From assembly GCF_012726195.1 (NCBI RefSeq), contig NZ_JAASAF010000002.1, forward strand, positions 293,698-357,697: a stretch of DNA of 64,000 nt, read 5' to 3'. A program made the translations under genes and the position numbers. Each line of letters opens with the position of its first letter. Positions within the stretch are counted from its first letter, which is position 1. The notes below the pieces were generated by a model. It ran no database searches, had not been told where the DNA came from, and saw nothing but the letters and a program-made list of their open reading frames with translations. Below are positions 53,801 through 58,939 of the stretch, piece by piece. The stretch comes from Rhodococcus sp. HNM0563. Lineage in GTDB: Bacteria > Actinomycetota > Actinomycetes > Mycobacteriales > Mycobacteriaceae.

Positions 53801-54570
53801 CGCGCCAGGAACGCGGCGAACGCAGCAAGCACGATCGGAACGTCGGTGGCGTTCACTTCCTGCGCACGTGTGGTGATCGCCTCCGCAAGTTCCCGCGACA
53901 CTGCAGTCGCGGAGCGGCGGGCAGGCACCATCGGTGGCGCGACGTCGTCGATCAGAGAAAGCGGTTCGGGCAGGTCGGCGAGGCGGTCTGCCCAATGCTC
54001 GCGGTCGCCGGCCTGCCGCTTCGATCCGATGTAGGCGGACTCGTATTCGGTGATCTTCTCGATCTGCAACGAGGTGACCGGCGGGGTTTCCTCGTCGGCG
54101 AGCCACGCGGAATACAGATCCGCGGCGCGACTCAGCAGAATCATCGCGCCGTGACCGTCGAGCGCAATGTGGTGGACATAGCTCGACAGGAAATATCGTT
54201 CGTCTTCGACGTGCAGCAGCGAGCTGGCAGTCAGACGGTCTCGAAGTGGATCGAGCGGTTTCGAGAAGCGCGTCGTCATCCAGCGGTGCGCGGCTGCTTC
54301 GGGGTCATCGACACCGCGGAAATCGACATAGGGGACATCGTCCTCATAGTCGACGTCCACGAACTGCTCAGGAATACCCGCACGCTCGGCGAGAAAAAGA
54401 AATCCCGATTCCACGTCGCGCGCGGCCTGGAGCATCGCCTTCGTCACAAGGCTGTGATCGAGACTGCCCCGAAACTCCAGGTACTGGGCAGTAATGAAGG
54501 GTACGTCCGGGTTCAATGCCTGCGCGTACCACAGACCCCGCTGACTTGGGGACAGCGGAAGTATTTGCAC
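35842..54570 (-). CDS. Six-module non-ribosomal peptide synthetase with terminal thioesterase
   Basis: A protein of about 6,240 residues, C-A-T repeated six times, then TE. Carrier serines lie in GGHSL (about 973), GGNSL (1995, 3023, 4020), GGDSL (4943) and GGSSI (5957). Condensation motifs are HHIALDG, HHIALDG, HHIAADG, HHIAADG, DHSIADG and HHIVFDG. All A domains keep the A10 lysine (GKIDx or GKLDx). Pocket residues read by eye are DAQIDGAVL, DGLFAGVVI, DFWNIGMVH, DALVMGSMF, DALLAGAIV and DAFNVAGVG. The third is the canonical Thr code, and the others I cannot assign. The first C domain resembles EntF/DhbF (RHQRY, STGPVDDLSVNVY), so an acyl or aryl starter from another protein is expected. 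The TE has GWSVGG (about 6087). There are no epimerase, methyltransferase or reductase domains. GTGs at 54600, 54573 and 54570 are start options; GGGAG favours the last two. Confidence 0.95.
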   Translation of the reverse strand: MQILPLSPSQRGLWYAQALNPDVPFITAQYLEFRGSLDHSLVTKAMLQAARDVESGFLFLAERAGIPEQFVDVDYEDDVPYVDFRGVDDPEAAAHRWMTTRFSKPLDPLRDRLTASSLLHVEDERYFLSSYVHHIALDGHGAMILLSRAADLYSAWLADEETPPVTSLQIEKITEYESAYIGSKRQAGDREHWADRLADLPEPLSLIDDVAPPMVPARRSATAVSRELAEAITTRAQEVNATDVPIVLAAFAAFLARTRSTTDVVLSLPVSARTTAALRRSAGVVSNVVPLRVRLDLAAPVTALIRNIQVELNGALRHQRYSYADMLADLRALGREHTETRNAFGPVVNVMNFHQSIVYGDVPADYHVQSTGPVDDLSVNVYAGIPGRSLRVDFEANPNLYTQDYLDFLHRRFLDFLSHFVSDPSAPVGDLPFATAAELDGFTPARGRSTPAPALLPDLLTAHAQTSRVAVRDRSEVLTYRELDAASDELAHRLVAAGAGPEDRVAVLLPRSIDSVIALWAVAKTGAAYTPTDPELPAVRLAELLTGIQVAVAGEHPHLPAHITRITPGRGNDTTVTFTAEHRVRPLHLDNPAWVIHTSGSTGTPKAVAVGHRGIAALVTTLRDRYRADPDSRVLHLAAPSFDASLQELLLAFDAGATVVICPPDAVGGPALATLLRTERVTHAITAPAVLSVTPEHGLPDLTMLDAGGESVPQAVADRWSPGRTMLNAYGPTETTVLATLSAPLEPGAGVPIGRPIDGMTAVVFDSRLHPVPVGVSGELYLGGDAVARGYLGAPALTAERFVASPFGGRVYRTGDVVRWHSDGQLVFLGRADQQVKIRGRRIELGEIETALTSFDAVRAATVVVRGEHLAAYVVGEVDTADLTIHLAEQLPGYLRPTSITVLDVLPLTPGGKIDHRELPEPAAVSAGSKPLNGPTETLVAGLFSDLTGADTVGGDADFFELGGHSLGAAQLAARLGAALGRDVQLRDVFEHPTVARLAVAAEARPLSASAPVALADTGPAPLAPAQQRLLLLARAHRDPAAYHLPFALYLDGNLDVQALRAAISDVLGRHDILRSVFTVTSDGPVQEALHLDRAMSVLDFTPEDADEDAVESLIAEWAAAPFDLAVDIPFRVRLLRIDQRRHVLAVVAHHIALDGASFVPLTVDVAAAYAARAEGNAPAWEPLPLQYRDYARWHRDRLGDTADSASPAGRELAYWNTALGGLDSAAPLPTDRPRGGGFGPAATVEFTVSAEQVDALRAIAAAHDATVFMAVHAAVAVWLSVWTSGRDIAIGTGTAGRDHPDLDALVGMFVGTVALRLDVDPAAPFTSLLTAARSTDVDAFAHATVPFEQVVDALGFSPFSVMLAYDNVDVPDLELPGLTARPQEIGSAQARFDLEISIRAMRDGSLTGRLVYDTELFDHATIATWSQRLGVVLEHVAQHPTAPVSDVDLGAVPVTVAEPGPEATFAEIIERSSARVFEPGGEPLHIATAARPLAWSLIGRGVGAEDRVAVMLPRGASSVVAAAAVSLTGAAFVPVDPGQPAARINALLTDSDVEFAVAGPGVPVPAGVEIVPFTVDGNTREITDADRVRPVHLDNLAYLVYTSGSTGKPKGVAVSQRGLGPLAHSFVERFALHDDARVLHFANPAFDGAVLEQVMALTAGGTLVVAPPDVFGGDELLELLRRERITHWFTTPSVPTQLDPDGLDHLEVLAVGGERWPEETAARWSPGRTMLNVYGPTETTVIATSSTPLRPGDKLTIGTGLVGVTAAVLDHRLQPVPDGVTGELYLMGQGVARGYLDAPALTAERFVADPFGGGRMYRTGDLVRWTRARFWQSGLPKARTGDDVALEFVGRADHQVKIRGFRIELGEIDTVLQDNPGVRTAVTLVRDGALAAYVHSPDTELDGREIRERLAARLPRHMVPATVTVLDAVPLTSTGKIDRAALPEPAGASTVHGFRSVTEELVAGIVGDVLGAPAVSGDDDFFAIGGNSLLATTLAARLGAVAARRVGVRDVFENPTVADLARALGSPGAVAAIPLVHSDDTTDAPLAPAQQRMWLVNRFDVAAGTDGGDHIAFAVDLPRDTDLDALRGAFSDVIARHATLRTIYPDGGDGPRQHLLDTVELDLTPVDAPADLDDRMNEFARTRYDLTSDAPIRAKLYRTGDGFTLAVVLHHIAADGLSLLPLGRDVATAYAARRAGETPDLAGSPVTYRDYARWHAAVLGDENDPASLAATQLAYWKRTLAGASPLLELPADRPRSNVTTGTAGQVGFTVPAELHAAIDKLARANDVTPFMVVHAAFATLLSSLAATDDIVIGTPVSGRTDAGLDDMVGMFVGTVPLRVSVRPWESFTDLLADARRADLDAFAHADVPFDRIVAAVDASASGHHPVFQVILAYESFGIDTFRVPGTTVRELPSGTARVDLELNLRDHRTDAGTPAGFTGTFSFPAEMFDTATVVEWRKSFVGILDSVTADPALPVGGIPLRGADHTPVGVTLPPVAASPIDLLAARVADDAEAVALSADGQSLSYGQLWSRSGGLAAVLRERGIGTDDVVAVALPRSLDLVVTLLAVARAGAIYLPVDVTHPAARLQTLFEDASPSVVLAQSGFDSPVPALHIDDPVIAARIDDGADFDSSTHTDSGAYLIYTSGSTGTPKGVLVTHRNLATLLAATTFDLGCVPGDVWTMFHSPAFDFSVWEMWGALTTGARLVVIDHHTVRDPAAFAELLGRERVTVLNQTPRAFYQLADLDVTLPGLRLVIFGGEALDPARVVPWAQRHPHAHVVNMFGITETTVHLTAGEATAPGIGSPLAGTAVDLLDVSLRHALPGAIGEMYVAGDQLARGYRGRPGLTATRFVAAPGGARRYRTGDLARRDRAGGLRYLGRADHQIELRGYRIEPGEIEAALLACDGVSEAAVLLRDDKLVAYLVGGDSTAALNELRRTLPDYLVPAAAVSLGELPRTANGKLDRDALPAPEVIGAGGAAPHGPVEELVAEVVLDLLGAGNAKISATEDFFHLGGNSLLATRLAGRLTDITDVDVTVRDIFDARTVAGLAAIVAERTGAGRSRPPLVAGEGPAPLSAAQQRLWFVNRFDPASPGYNLPFAVQLDGDLDVDALAAALSDLVERHRTLRTVYPTATEQVLLPAERVSADPIATPADALDDAAAEFAAAGFDLTVDRPIRTRLYRTVPGRHVLVVVLHHIAADGWSLTPLLRDIAVAYAARRAGTSPAWTPLPVQYSDYARRQRAIAEDQLPFWLTELAGLPDETTLPGDRPRPSEPTGRGAAHVVSLDADLVDGLHDLARTGHATLFMVLHAALATLLQRHGAGRDIPIGTVVSGRGEPQLDDLVGMFVGTHVLRTDVNPDATFAEFLEQVRGRDVAAYMHPDAPFETLVEHLNPVRSAARHPLFQVSLSLSRPTVGTAELPGVEVSVLPIDTRYTQLDLQVTATPTDTGLEIEFFYSTDLYDEATITAVADRYTAILRAAAGDPHVRLGDIDLIDGQTPVVAGRFAASTRSLRQRLAAGADFGGDNLAVRDGDRELTYPELVFYADDLAARLQDEGVRPGDAVACAYPRSLESVLAVWGVVRAGAAPMLVDPAQPTARLAAMLDGVAVGVGESDTLPTAVRWIPVDNGTDYDPTPVFEPAPDSPAYYVFTSGTSGNPKGVTITQRGVSAFADDIAQDLAATPGDRVLHVAAPSFDAAMLEILTAGISGATLIVAGADSYGGAALGDLLDRDAITHAVMTPSTLATVPPRALPRLRVLMLGGDRLTSALVDRWSPGRTLINSYGPAETTMFVTNSRPLQSGDDIVIGKPVRAASVVVLDDRLQPVPVGVIGELYVGGGRLATGYRGAPARTAERFIAAPDGTRRYRTGDLVRWRRDGTLEFHGRSDSQFKLRGVRIEPGEIDAALSALSGVDRSVTLPCNGILTSYVTPAEVDVDEIRGALRSVLPAHLVPTVIVPLEAIPLTAHGKLDVAALPALSSPESSEPATPTEITVARILSDLLERDTVGRGDDFFGIGGNSLLATVLVGRLRDETGVSVSLRTLFTHPTVAALAAVIDADGPTRDDGPVAVSPRPDRIPLSRAQRRLWGLGTLAPEAYRLHSTVRLRGPLDVSALEEALDDVTQRHEILRTDYVVDGDGVQQVVTGRGRWSSRLEPVAENLHLLHLDVDHSIADGASLRPLLRDLTVAYLARVAGMAPQWEPLPLQYADYALWEQNRGVPAVDAEHWRRALDGLVVSELPADHTGAESIAQRVDFEIPSDVRERVAELAHEHGATEFMVLHATLSVLLARLGAHDDVAVAAVTGGRHWAQLEDLVGPFLDTLVLRARVSADMPFAGLLAQVRDFDVAAFDHTAMPFEQVVADIHGTPQVALAVQDFGVEPLQVGELTLEAQESVDDTPKFDLQFSLAVSPGGYAGTLLFDASRFAEPTAARLTERFVTILGALTAAPDAAVGEAEFAPVAEPLAGGAPAQARTLPELLRATAAAHPDREALRGDGISLTYRELDEQSDDLAADLRASGAGPGRVVHIDLPRSVAYIRMLWAVTKTGAAFTSSAGMEPAGVGEQCPPDVAYVVATSGSTGTPKRVAVTHRGLGPLAAEIGRRYRVNPGDRVLHGYSPAFDAALLELLLAHTTGATLVVAPPDVYAGPDLHHLLVDEHITHYLSTPTVLGTLDPDGLPDLRVVASGGESLAPALAARWATGRTMLDAYGPSEATIVSTLVEITGDAPAGIGSPVPGTVAHILDARLQPVPDGAVGELYLAGEGLAAGYLDAPALTAERFVAAPDGTRMYRTGDLVHRTGDSLAYRGRTDRQLKVRGVRIEPGELEASLLAQPDVRHAAVLALGGTLVAFVAGHQLTAHDVHASLSLVVPPQRMPGRVRVVDALPLTGNGKLDVAALEALDAAQPFDDVVIDDRPLTDAEELVVTIAEHVLGTRPSAHRSFFAAGGDSLSAVGFAARLTDAFGTEVPVRAVLHAPTLAALAHDIGGERTDDARAQLQRSSADEPAPLAPAQRRLWLLNRLEPDTAAYVVPVVLSVTGDLDIDALAAAVGDVIDRHRPLRTAHLDTGQILTDPPVLEHLSPTDVAAAIAETVTTPFDLVTEAPLRIRLLDVEPGSWILAAAVHHIVFDGGSVGPLLDDLSRAYTARLAGGAPRFAELPVTYGDYARWQRELLGDPADPGALAARQLDYWATTLDGVPDSPLPLPTDRPRPPRPTHRGEQTVVRLGAELHQRLRESARSHDVTVFMLAHAVLVALLARRSGRDDITVGTVVAGRGDRRLERLVGMFVGTVPLRTVVDPAQSFDALLSEVRSVDLGGFAHADVPFEEVVAKVAPTRERAYHPLFQVLLTHRGVVGESLPQLPGLQITEAEAGAPPAQFDLVLEVVERGHRDGIDLRLVHAVDLFDTATAESLLADYVSLLADAVERPEVPVGDLDVPAPAPLSSPAVEMRTLVDLLDDTAAEHPGAIAVQGGDVVWTYSGLSARADEIAADLARRGVGPGDVVAISSPRDQHWPLAVWAVAKSGAAWVSVDPAQPAARIDAILRDSGAVLGLTVGEHGPGNLTWLDLTADRDDVLVPASPIVRVDDVAYVIYTSGTTGTPKGVEVTHRGLTALVDLQRERLGAAPGVRVLQAASHTFDAAVFELLTAHAHGGTLVTAPEHTFAGEPLQQLIVEQRITHANLTPTVLATLSPEVKRLTLVAAGESLPASLAGKWSGHRLFNGYGPTELTVGVSVSGPLRGGEKPGIGVPVAGATAHVLDARLHPVPAGAVGELYVSGNGLARGYRNRSADTATRFVADPYGAPGGRLYRTGDLVRIVRGELEHMGRADDQVQIHGIRVEPAEVDAVLLADPQVDAAVTVPIAGEVALASYVQGTATSESLRRRVAAHLPRHLRPATITLVDAMPLTSSGKIDRAALPSPDAAATEFVAPVGPVAQTVAALFARHLDVPVESVSADRGFFDLGGSSITAVALAGDLRTALDRDIPLEWLFTATTVDELARLIERGGDVPDPFATIVELAAGDARPPLFCIHPISGLSWTYRGLGEYLDGRTLYGVQATGSGDMAHSIPEFAARYVDAIRKVQPDGPYHLLGWSVGGTIAHEIAVQLRESGDHVGVLALLDTLTPETLPLGDTPERDTAVDTASLPDDLAGDVLRRVDAAAEAVEAAALRHTPRTYEGDIDLFVATPDLDRHPELAATWQRYVRGLVVEHPVPYTHSELTGSDAVRSIGPALASALADRDDRPTVPAGCAVTATRETP

Positions 54571-54600
54571 CACGCTCCCTCGCCTCACCCGACAAAACAC

Positions 54601-54786
54601 ATACTCGAGGCACGACAGCTTTGTTGCATCCGCCCCGACAGATCGCGAACGGTGCCTCCCAACACCATTGCCACGATCAACCGCACAAAGTGTATCTATG
54701 GTTACGGAGGCTCACCACTTGAACGGACGGCCAACTCGAAGTCGGTTATCGTCTCGGCGGGAGAACACGAAGGGGGCACAGGCCGC
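54601..54786. promoter_or_regulatory. Divergent promoter region of the NRPS and DUF4012 genes
   Basis: A 186-bp gap between the leftward NRPS and the rightward DUF4012 gene. A rightward -10-like TATCTA lies at 54692-54697 in an A+T-richer stretch. AAGGGGG, about 11 bases before the GTG at 54787, is the likely ribosome-binding site. No dyad operator was found. Every transcript of the NRPS-kinase unit should start here. Confidence 0.45.
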
Positions 54787-56616
54787 GTGAACAATGTTAC
54801 CGGTGAGTCAGATTCGTCAGGTCAGAGTCGCCGCAAGGTGCGGCGACGCCTGTCCGACGAAGAGATTGCAGCACGCCGCAAGAAGCGGCGTCGCGTGCAG
54901 ATCGGCTGCGGTGTCGGCGTTCTCGCGGTGGTCGGATTCGTAGGCTGGCTCGGATACGAAGGACTCCAGGCGAAGTCGAGCCTCGAGAAGGCGCAGGATT
55001 TCGCGATGCAGGCCAAAGATGCGTTGCTGTCGGGTGATACAGAAACAGCAACGCGCGCGGCCGGCGACGCCGACCGTTACGCTCAGGACGCGCAGGGGTC
55101 GGTCGATTCGTTCCCGTGGCGCGTCGCCGGTGCCGCCCCATGGTTGGGCAGCCCGTTCGACACCACCCGGCAAATGACCACAATTGTGAGCGGTCTCACA
55201 CACGATGTATTGCTTCCTGCGGTCGACGCGGGCAGTGCGGTGTCGCCGGATCAGTTGATTCTCGGCGGCGCGCGCATCAATCTCGCAGCCCTTCGCGACG
55301 CTGCTCCGGTGCTCGAGACCACTTCCGCGGCGGCCACCGACCTCGATGCGCAGGCCCAAGCAGTCGACAGCACCTATCTCGGCCTGATCGACGACGCGCG
55401 CCTCGACCTTCAAAGCCAAGTGTCCGAATTGTCTGGGCTGCTGAACAATACGTCGACCGCAGCGCAGATTGCACCCGCGATGCTGGGTGCGGATGGTCCG
55501 CGCAGCTACTTCATCGGGTTCCAAACCAATGCGGAGGCGCGTGGGACGGGTGGGTTGCTGGGCGGGTTCGCGGTGGCCAGGGCGAACGATGGCGCGGTAA
55601 GTATCGATGAAGTATCCAGACGAGATTTCAAGCCAGAGTACGACCCGATTGACCTCGGTCCCGACTTCCAGCAAGCGTATGGCCACAGCGGTGCCACAAC
55701 ACGCTCCGTCAACAGCAATGTGAGCTCACATTTCCCTTACGCGGGACAGATTTGGCAGTCGATGTGGCAACAAGAGACCGGAGAACGCGTCGACGGTGCG
55801 ATCGCAACCGACCCAGTGGCCCTCAGCTACGTTCTTGACGTTGTCGGCGACGTCACACTGCCCGATGGTGAGAAGATCACGGCAGACAACGTGGTGGAAT
55901 TGACCGAATCGACCGCATACTCACGTTTTGGTGACAATCAGGCTGCCCGCAAGGCATATCTTGAACTAGTGGCAAAGACCGTGGTTGAGAAGTTGACCGG
56001 CAGCATCTCCAATCCACAAGCGCTTCTCGAAGCACTCGGACGCGCAGCAAGCGAGGGGCGTCTCGCCGTATGGAGTTCTGTTCCTGGCGAGCAAGAGGTC
56101 CTTGCGGGCACTCCGCTCGGGCACATAGTCCCCGATGATTCCGCGCCCTATGCGGGTGTTGTCATCAATAACCTCGGAGGCAACAAGCTCGACTACTACT
56201 TGCAGAGAGAGATTCACTACGCCGCAGGAGCATGCGAATCAGATACACGCGCCTCGAGCGTGACAATTCGATTGACAAATAACCTTCCTGAAGGTACGTA
56301 CACGGATTATGTCGCAGGCATGTTCGACAACCCGATTGGCGCTCCATTTGGGACGAATCTATCAGACATTGCACTAGTCGCTACTCAGGGCGCAAAGCTA
56401 AAAAGTGTAACAATCAACGGCACCTCTAACTTCGCCTACAATGGTAAGGAGCGCGGACATCCGATGTTCAACGTCCAGGTCCCTATTCCACAAGGCAAAA
56501 CCGTCGAAATCGTCTACACGCTCACCGAACCAACGTCTCCAGGGACCGCCCGGGTCCCGGTGCAACCATTGATCGATGATCCCGTCGTCACCGTGGACGT
56601 GCCGCAATGCAGTTGA
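54787..56616 (+). CDS. DUF4012-domain membrane protein of the polysaccharide locus
   Basis: A 609-residue protein. A basic cytosolic head (RRKVRRRLSDEEIAARRKKR) precedes one membrane helix (QIGCGVGVLAVVGFVGWLGY, about 39-58). A helical extracytoplasmic part and the DUF4012 domain follow (PRSYFIGFQTNAEARGTGGL at about 238-257, GDVTLPDGEKITADNVVELT, and VVINNLGGNKLDYYL). DUF4012 proteins sit in exopolysaccharide clusters of actinobacteria, and their activity is not known. The start is a GTG at 54787. Third-position G+C falls after roughly 55,600, inside the gene. It leads the rightward set DUF4012-polymerase-GT2 and is divergent from the NRPS. Confidence 0.88.
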   Translation: MNNVTGESDSSGQSRRKVRRRLSDEEIAARRKKRRRVQIGCGVGVLAVVGFVGWLGYEGLQAKSSLEKAQDFAMQAKDALLSGDTETATRAAGDADRYAQDAQGSVDSFPWRVAGAAPWLGSPFDTTRQMTTIVSGLTHDVLLPAVDAGSAVSPDQLILGGARINLAALRDAAPVLETTSAAATDLDAQAQAVDSTYLGLIDDARLDLQSQVSELSGLLNNTSTAAQIAPAMLGADGPRSYFIGFQTNAEARGTGGLLGGFAVARANDGAVSIDEVSRRDFKPEYDPIDLGPDFQQAYGHSGATTRSVNSNVSSHFPYAGQIWQSMWQQETGERVDGAIATDPVALSYVLDVVGDVTLPDGEKITADNVVELTESTAYSRFGDNQAARKAYLELVAKTVVEKLTGSISNPQALLEALGRAASEGRLAVWSSVPGEQEVLAGTPLGHIVPDDSAPYAGVVINNLGGNKLDYYLQREIHYAAGACESDTRASSVTIRLTNNLPEGTYTDYVAGMFDNPIGAPFGTNLSDIALVATQGAKLKSVTINGTSNFAYNGKERGHPMFNVQVPIPQGKTVEIVYTLTEPTSPGTARVPVQPLIDDPVVTVDVPQCS

Positions 56617-56705
56617 AGGTACATCTCAGTACGTCTCGATATGAAACCAGAGGTATCCACACCGATGGATGAAACACAGCCTTATCCGAATTCCAGAGAA
56701 AACCA

Positions 56706-57983
56706 ATGACGGTCATTCCGAATCCCGCTCATGTCCAATTCAGTCACCAGGACCCGAAAGGAAAGCTTGGCGGCTACCTGTGGGTGATCGTAATCGCGAT
56801 CGTGCCGATTCACCGCCTCATAGCTTCGACTTTCGGAAATAACTTCGAAATCCTGGTGTTGGCAGCCCTGGTGATATGCGTCGCACTTGGGCGCGTCGGA
56901 CGTCCGGCCGCTGCGCCGATCTGGATTATCTGCGCGATATTAATTCCTCTCGCGTCACTATTCTCCGGAGCCTCATCCGATACGACAAGGAGCCTTGCGG
57001 TCGGAATACAGCTCGGCGCGCTGGTAGGGATGATGCCTTTTGTCCTTAGATACTACGCGAGCCGTGACGAAACTTTCATTGACCGGGCACTAATCGGATT
57101 CATATCCATACAGACGATCTCGTCCATCGTGGGGATTGCCCAGCTTTCCGGCGCTTCAGTTTTCGGACTCGAGGCGAACTCGGGGCGAGCTAACGGTCTC
57201 GCTGCCCACCCCAATGTCCTTGGCCTCATGGCATCACTCACTATTCTGATGTGTTACTACTATACGACCAAAGCGTCAGGCCGAAAGCGCGTCGCCTGCG
57301 TTTTAATTGCAGTAATCAACGCAGCAGCACTGATCGGTAGTGGAAGCCTCAGCACGATGACCGCACTCGCAGCAGGTGCAATCGTCATGCTCGTTGCAAG
57401 TCGCGCAACCATCAAGACCGCAATTGCCGTGTTTGCCGCTGTAATTTCTATTGTAATCGGGACAATCGCCCTTGGATACGAGCCATCGGATCTCCTCAAC
57501 CCAGTCGAATCCAGAGTCAATACCGTTCTCGGTGTCACAAACGATGGGGTTGCTTCGCTCTCAATTAGACAGGCGACCTACGATTTTGCTCTTGAGTCGA
57601 TCCGCCATGACCCGATTACCGGCGTCGGAATGGACTCCACGAACCAAGGCACCTTCAACGGGACAACGGTAGTGCACAACTACCTCCTCCGAGCCTGGTA
57701 TCAGGGCGGAATACTCCTAATTCTCGCCATGGCAACGATCACCGCTGCACTGTGCAGATTAATCATCATATCCCTCAGGGAGGGAAGAAACGCACTACCT
57801 GCTGCGATGATTGCAGCGATCCTGATCTTTGGTATGACATCCGCATTCTACAATCAGCAACAGTACTGGGTACCTCTACTATTCGCGGTGGCGATATATG
57901 GCCTAATCGACACCCGAACAAGATCGAATCGATCGCACACGGCAAGCAGTGAATCTCCTACAGTCGAAAGCCGAGCTATATGA
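56706..57983 (+). CDS. O-antigen ligase/polymerase-like membrane protein (Wzy type)
   Basis: A 425-residue protein with about 11-12 hydrophobic helices and the Wzy_C/O-antigen-ligase landmarks: GRANGLAAHPNVLGLMASL in one loop and, after a long extracytoplasmic loop (SIRQATYDFALESIRHDPIT), GVGMDSTNQGTFNGTTVVHN followed by YLLRAWYQGGIL. The conserved H-N in VHNYLL is the family's usual site. It would join lipid-linked repeat units into polymer outside the membrane. Codon use is clearly more A+T-rich than in the NRPS region. It overlaps the GT2 gene by four bases (ATGA). Confidence 0.88.
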   Translation: MTVIPNPAHVQFSHQDPKGKLGGYLWVIVIAIVPIHRLIASTFGNNFEILVLAALVICVALGRVGRPAAAPIWIICAILIPLASLFSGASSDTTRSLAVGIQLGALVGMMPFVLRYYASRDETFIDRALIGFISIQTISSIVGIAQLSGASVFGLEANSGRANGLAAHPNVLGLMASLTILMCYYYTTKASGRKRVACVLIAVINAAALIGSGSLSTMTALAAGAIVMLVASRATIKTAIAVFAAVISIVIGTIALGYEPSDLLNPVESRVNTVLGVTNDGVASLSIRQATYDFALESIRHDPITGVGMDSTNQGTFNGTTVVHNYLLRAWYQGGILLILAMATITAALCRLIIISLREGRNALPAAMIAAILIFGMTSAFYNQQQYWVPLLFAVAIYGLIDTRTRSNRSHTASSESPTVESRAI

Positions 57984-58858
57984 ACTCCACATCGCCTACC
58001 CTCGATCTAACGATCGTGATTCCAGCCTTTCGAGCAGAACTCACTATCGCAAATGCCGTTCGATCGGCCCTCGAAGCCTCGGCACGAGCGGTACTCGTAG
58101 TCGACGACGGTTCCGATGACTCGACGGCCGAACGGGCAAGGCAAGCTGGCGCTACGTGCATCCAGCAATCAAACGCTGGTGCTGCAATTGCAAGATCTAA
58201 TGGTGCCGCACACGCAAGCACTGAGTATCTGGCCTTCCTCGACGCTGACGACGAACTTATTCCGGACGCGGTCCGCAACTCGGTCCGCATCCTCACCGAA
58301 TCCAAGAACTTGTCGGTCGCAGCCGGAACAGTCATAGGAATAGCCGATGGTGGAGTCGAACGACCGTTCCCCATTCGTTTTTCCCCAGTGACCACCGAGA
58401 CACTGCTTATCAACGGCCACGGGCCCTGGCCGCCGTGCGCTGCGGTTATACGGCGCGACTCGTATGAGAAGTCCAAGCAGATCGACCCACTACCACTGCA
58501 CCCACGATTCGCAGAGGACTACGAGCTCTTGATCCGCCTGTCACTTGTGGGTGACATCGACGTGCGTACCGAGGCATCGTGCCGCTATCGCCTGGCGGGC
58601 GGAAAATCTGTGCGATCCGCTATAAACGCGATTAGATCGAAGGAAGAGATTAGACAGCACTACGCTACCTACCTTGGAATCGACATAGATCTGATGACCG
58701 CCCGTCAGATCAGCATGGCCGCTGACGTCCGACAGGCGCGCGCCGAATGGGCATCCGGAAACAAGGTCCAGACAGCGAAGTATCTGATGCACTGGTTCCG
58801 CCGTGATCCATTGGCAGCAGCACGAAAGCTATCCACCAAACCATGGGCGAGGAATTAG
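57980..58858 (+). CDS. GT2-family glycosyltransferase
   Basis: A 292-residue GT-A enzyme: LDLTIVIPAFRAELTIANAV, then VLVVDDGSDDSTAERARQAG (nucleotide-sugar binding) and YLAFLDADDELIP with the metal-binding DxD. A later AEDYELLIRLSLVG (the ED motif) provides the base. The C-terminal 60 residues are helical and basic, probably touching the membrane. It would add one sugar to the undecaprenyl-linked repeat unit. It is coupled to the polymerase gene by an ATGA overlap and ends 81 bp from the converging flippase gene. Confidence 0.92.
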   Translation: MNSTSPTLDLTIVIPAFRAELTIANAVRSALEASARAVLVVDDGSDDSTAERARQAGATCIQQSNAGAAIARSNGAAHASTEYLAFLDADDELIPDAVRNSVRILTESKNLSVAAGTVIGIADGGVERPFPIRFSPVTTETLLINGHGPWPPCAAVIRRDSYEKSKQIDPLPLHPRFAEDYELLIRLSLVGDIDVRTEASCRYRLAGGKSVRSAINAIRSKEEIRQHYATYLGIDIDLMTARQISMAADVRQARAEWASGNKVQTAKYLMHWFRRDPLAAARKLSTKPWARN

Positions 58859-58939
58859 GAAATACGCAAAAGTCTAGTGCGATAGTTCAATAGTCGCATT
58901 GCGCCGCCTGTTCCCTCTCCACAGCCTGCTCGTGGGTGC

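Noticed and set aside
35842..54570. Siderophore NRPS interpretation from the EntF-like first domain
   Set aside because: No isochorismate, aryl-AMP ligase, hydroxylase, iron uptake or iron-box feature was found in the window. It remains possible if the partners are elsewhere.
35842..54570. Epimerase domain after module 5 suggested by the GGDSL carrier motif
   Set aside because: The carrier is followed directly by a condensation domain start (PAPLAPAQRRLWLLNRLEP) and then HHIVFDG. No separate epimerase motifs occur.
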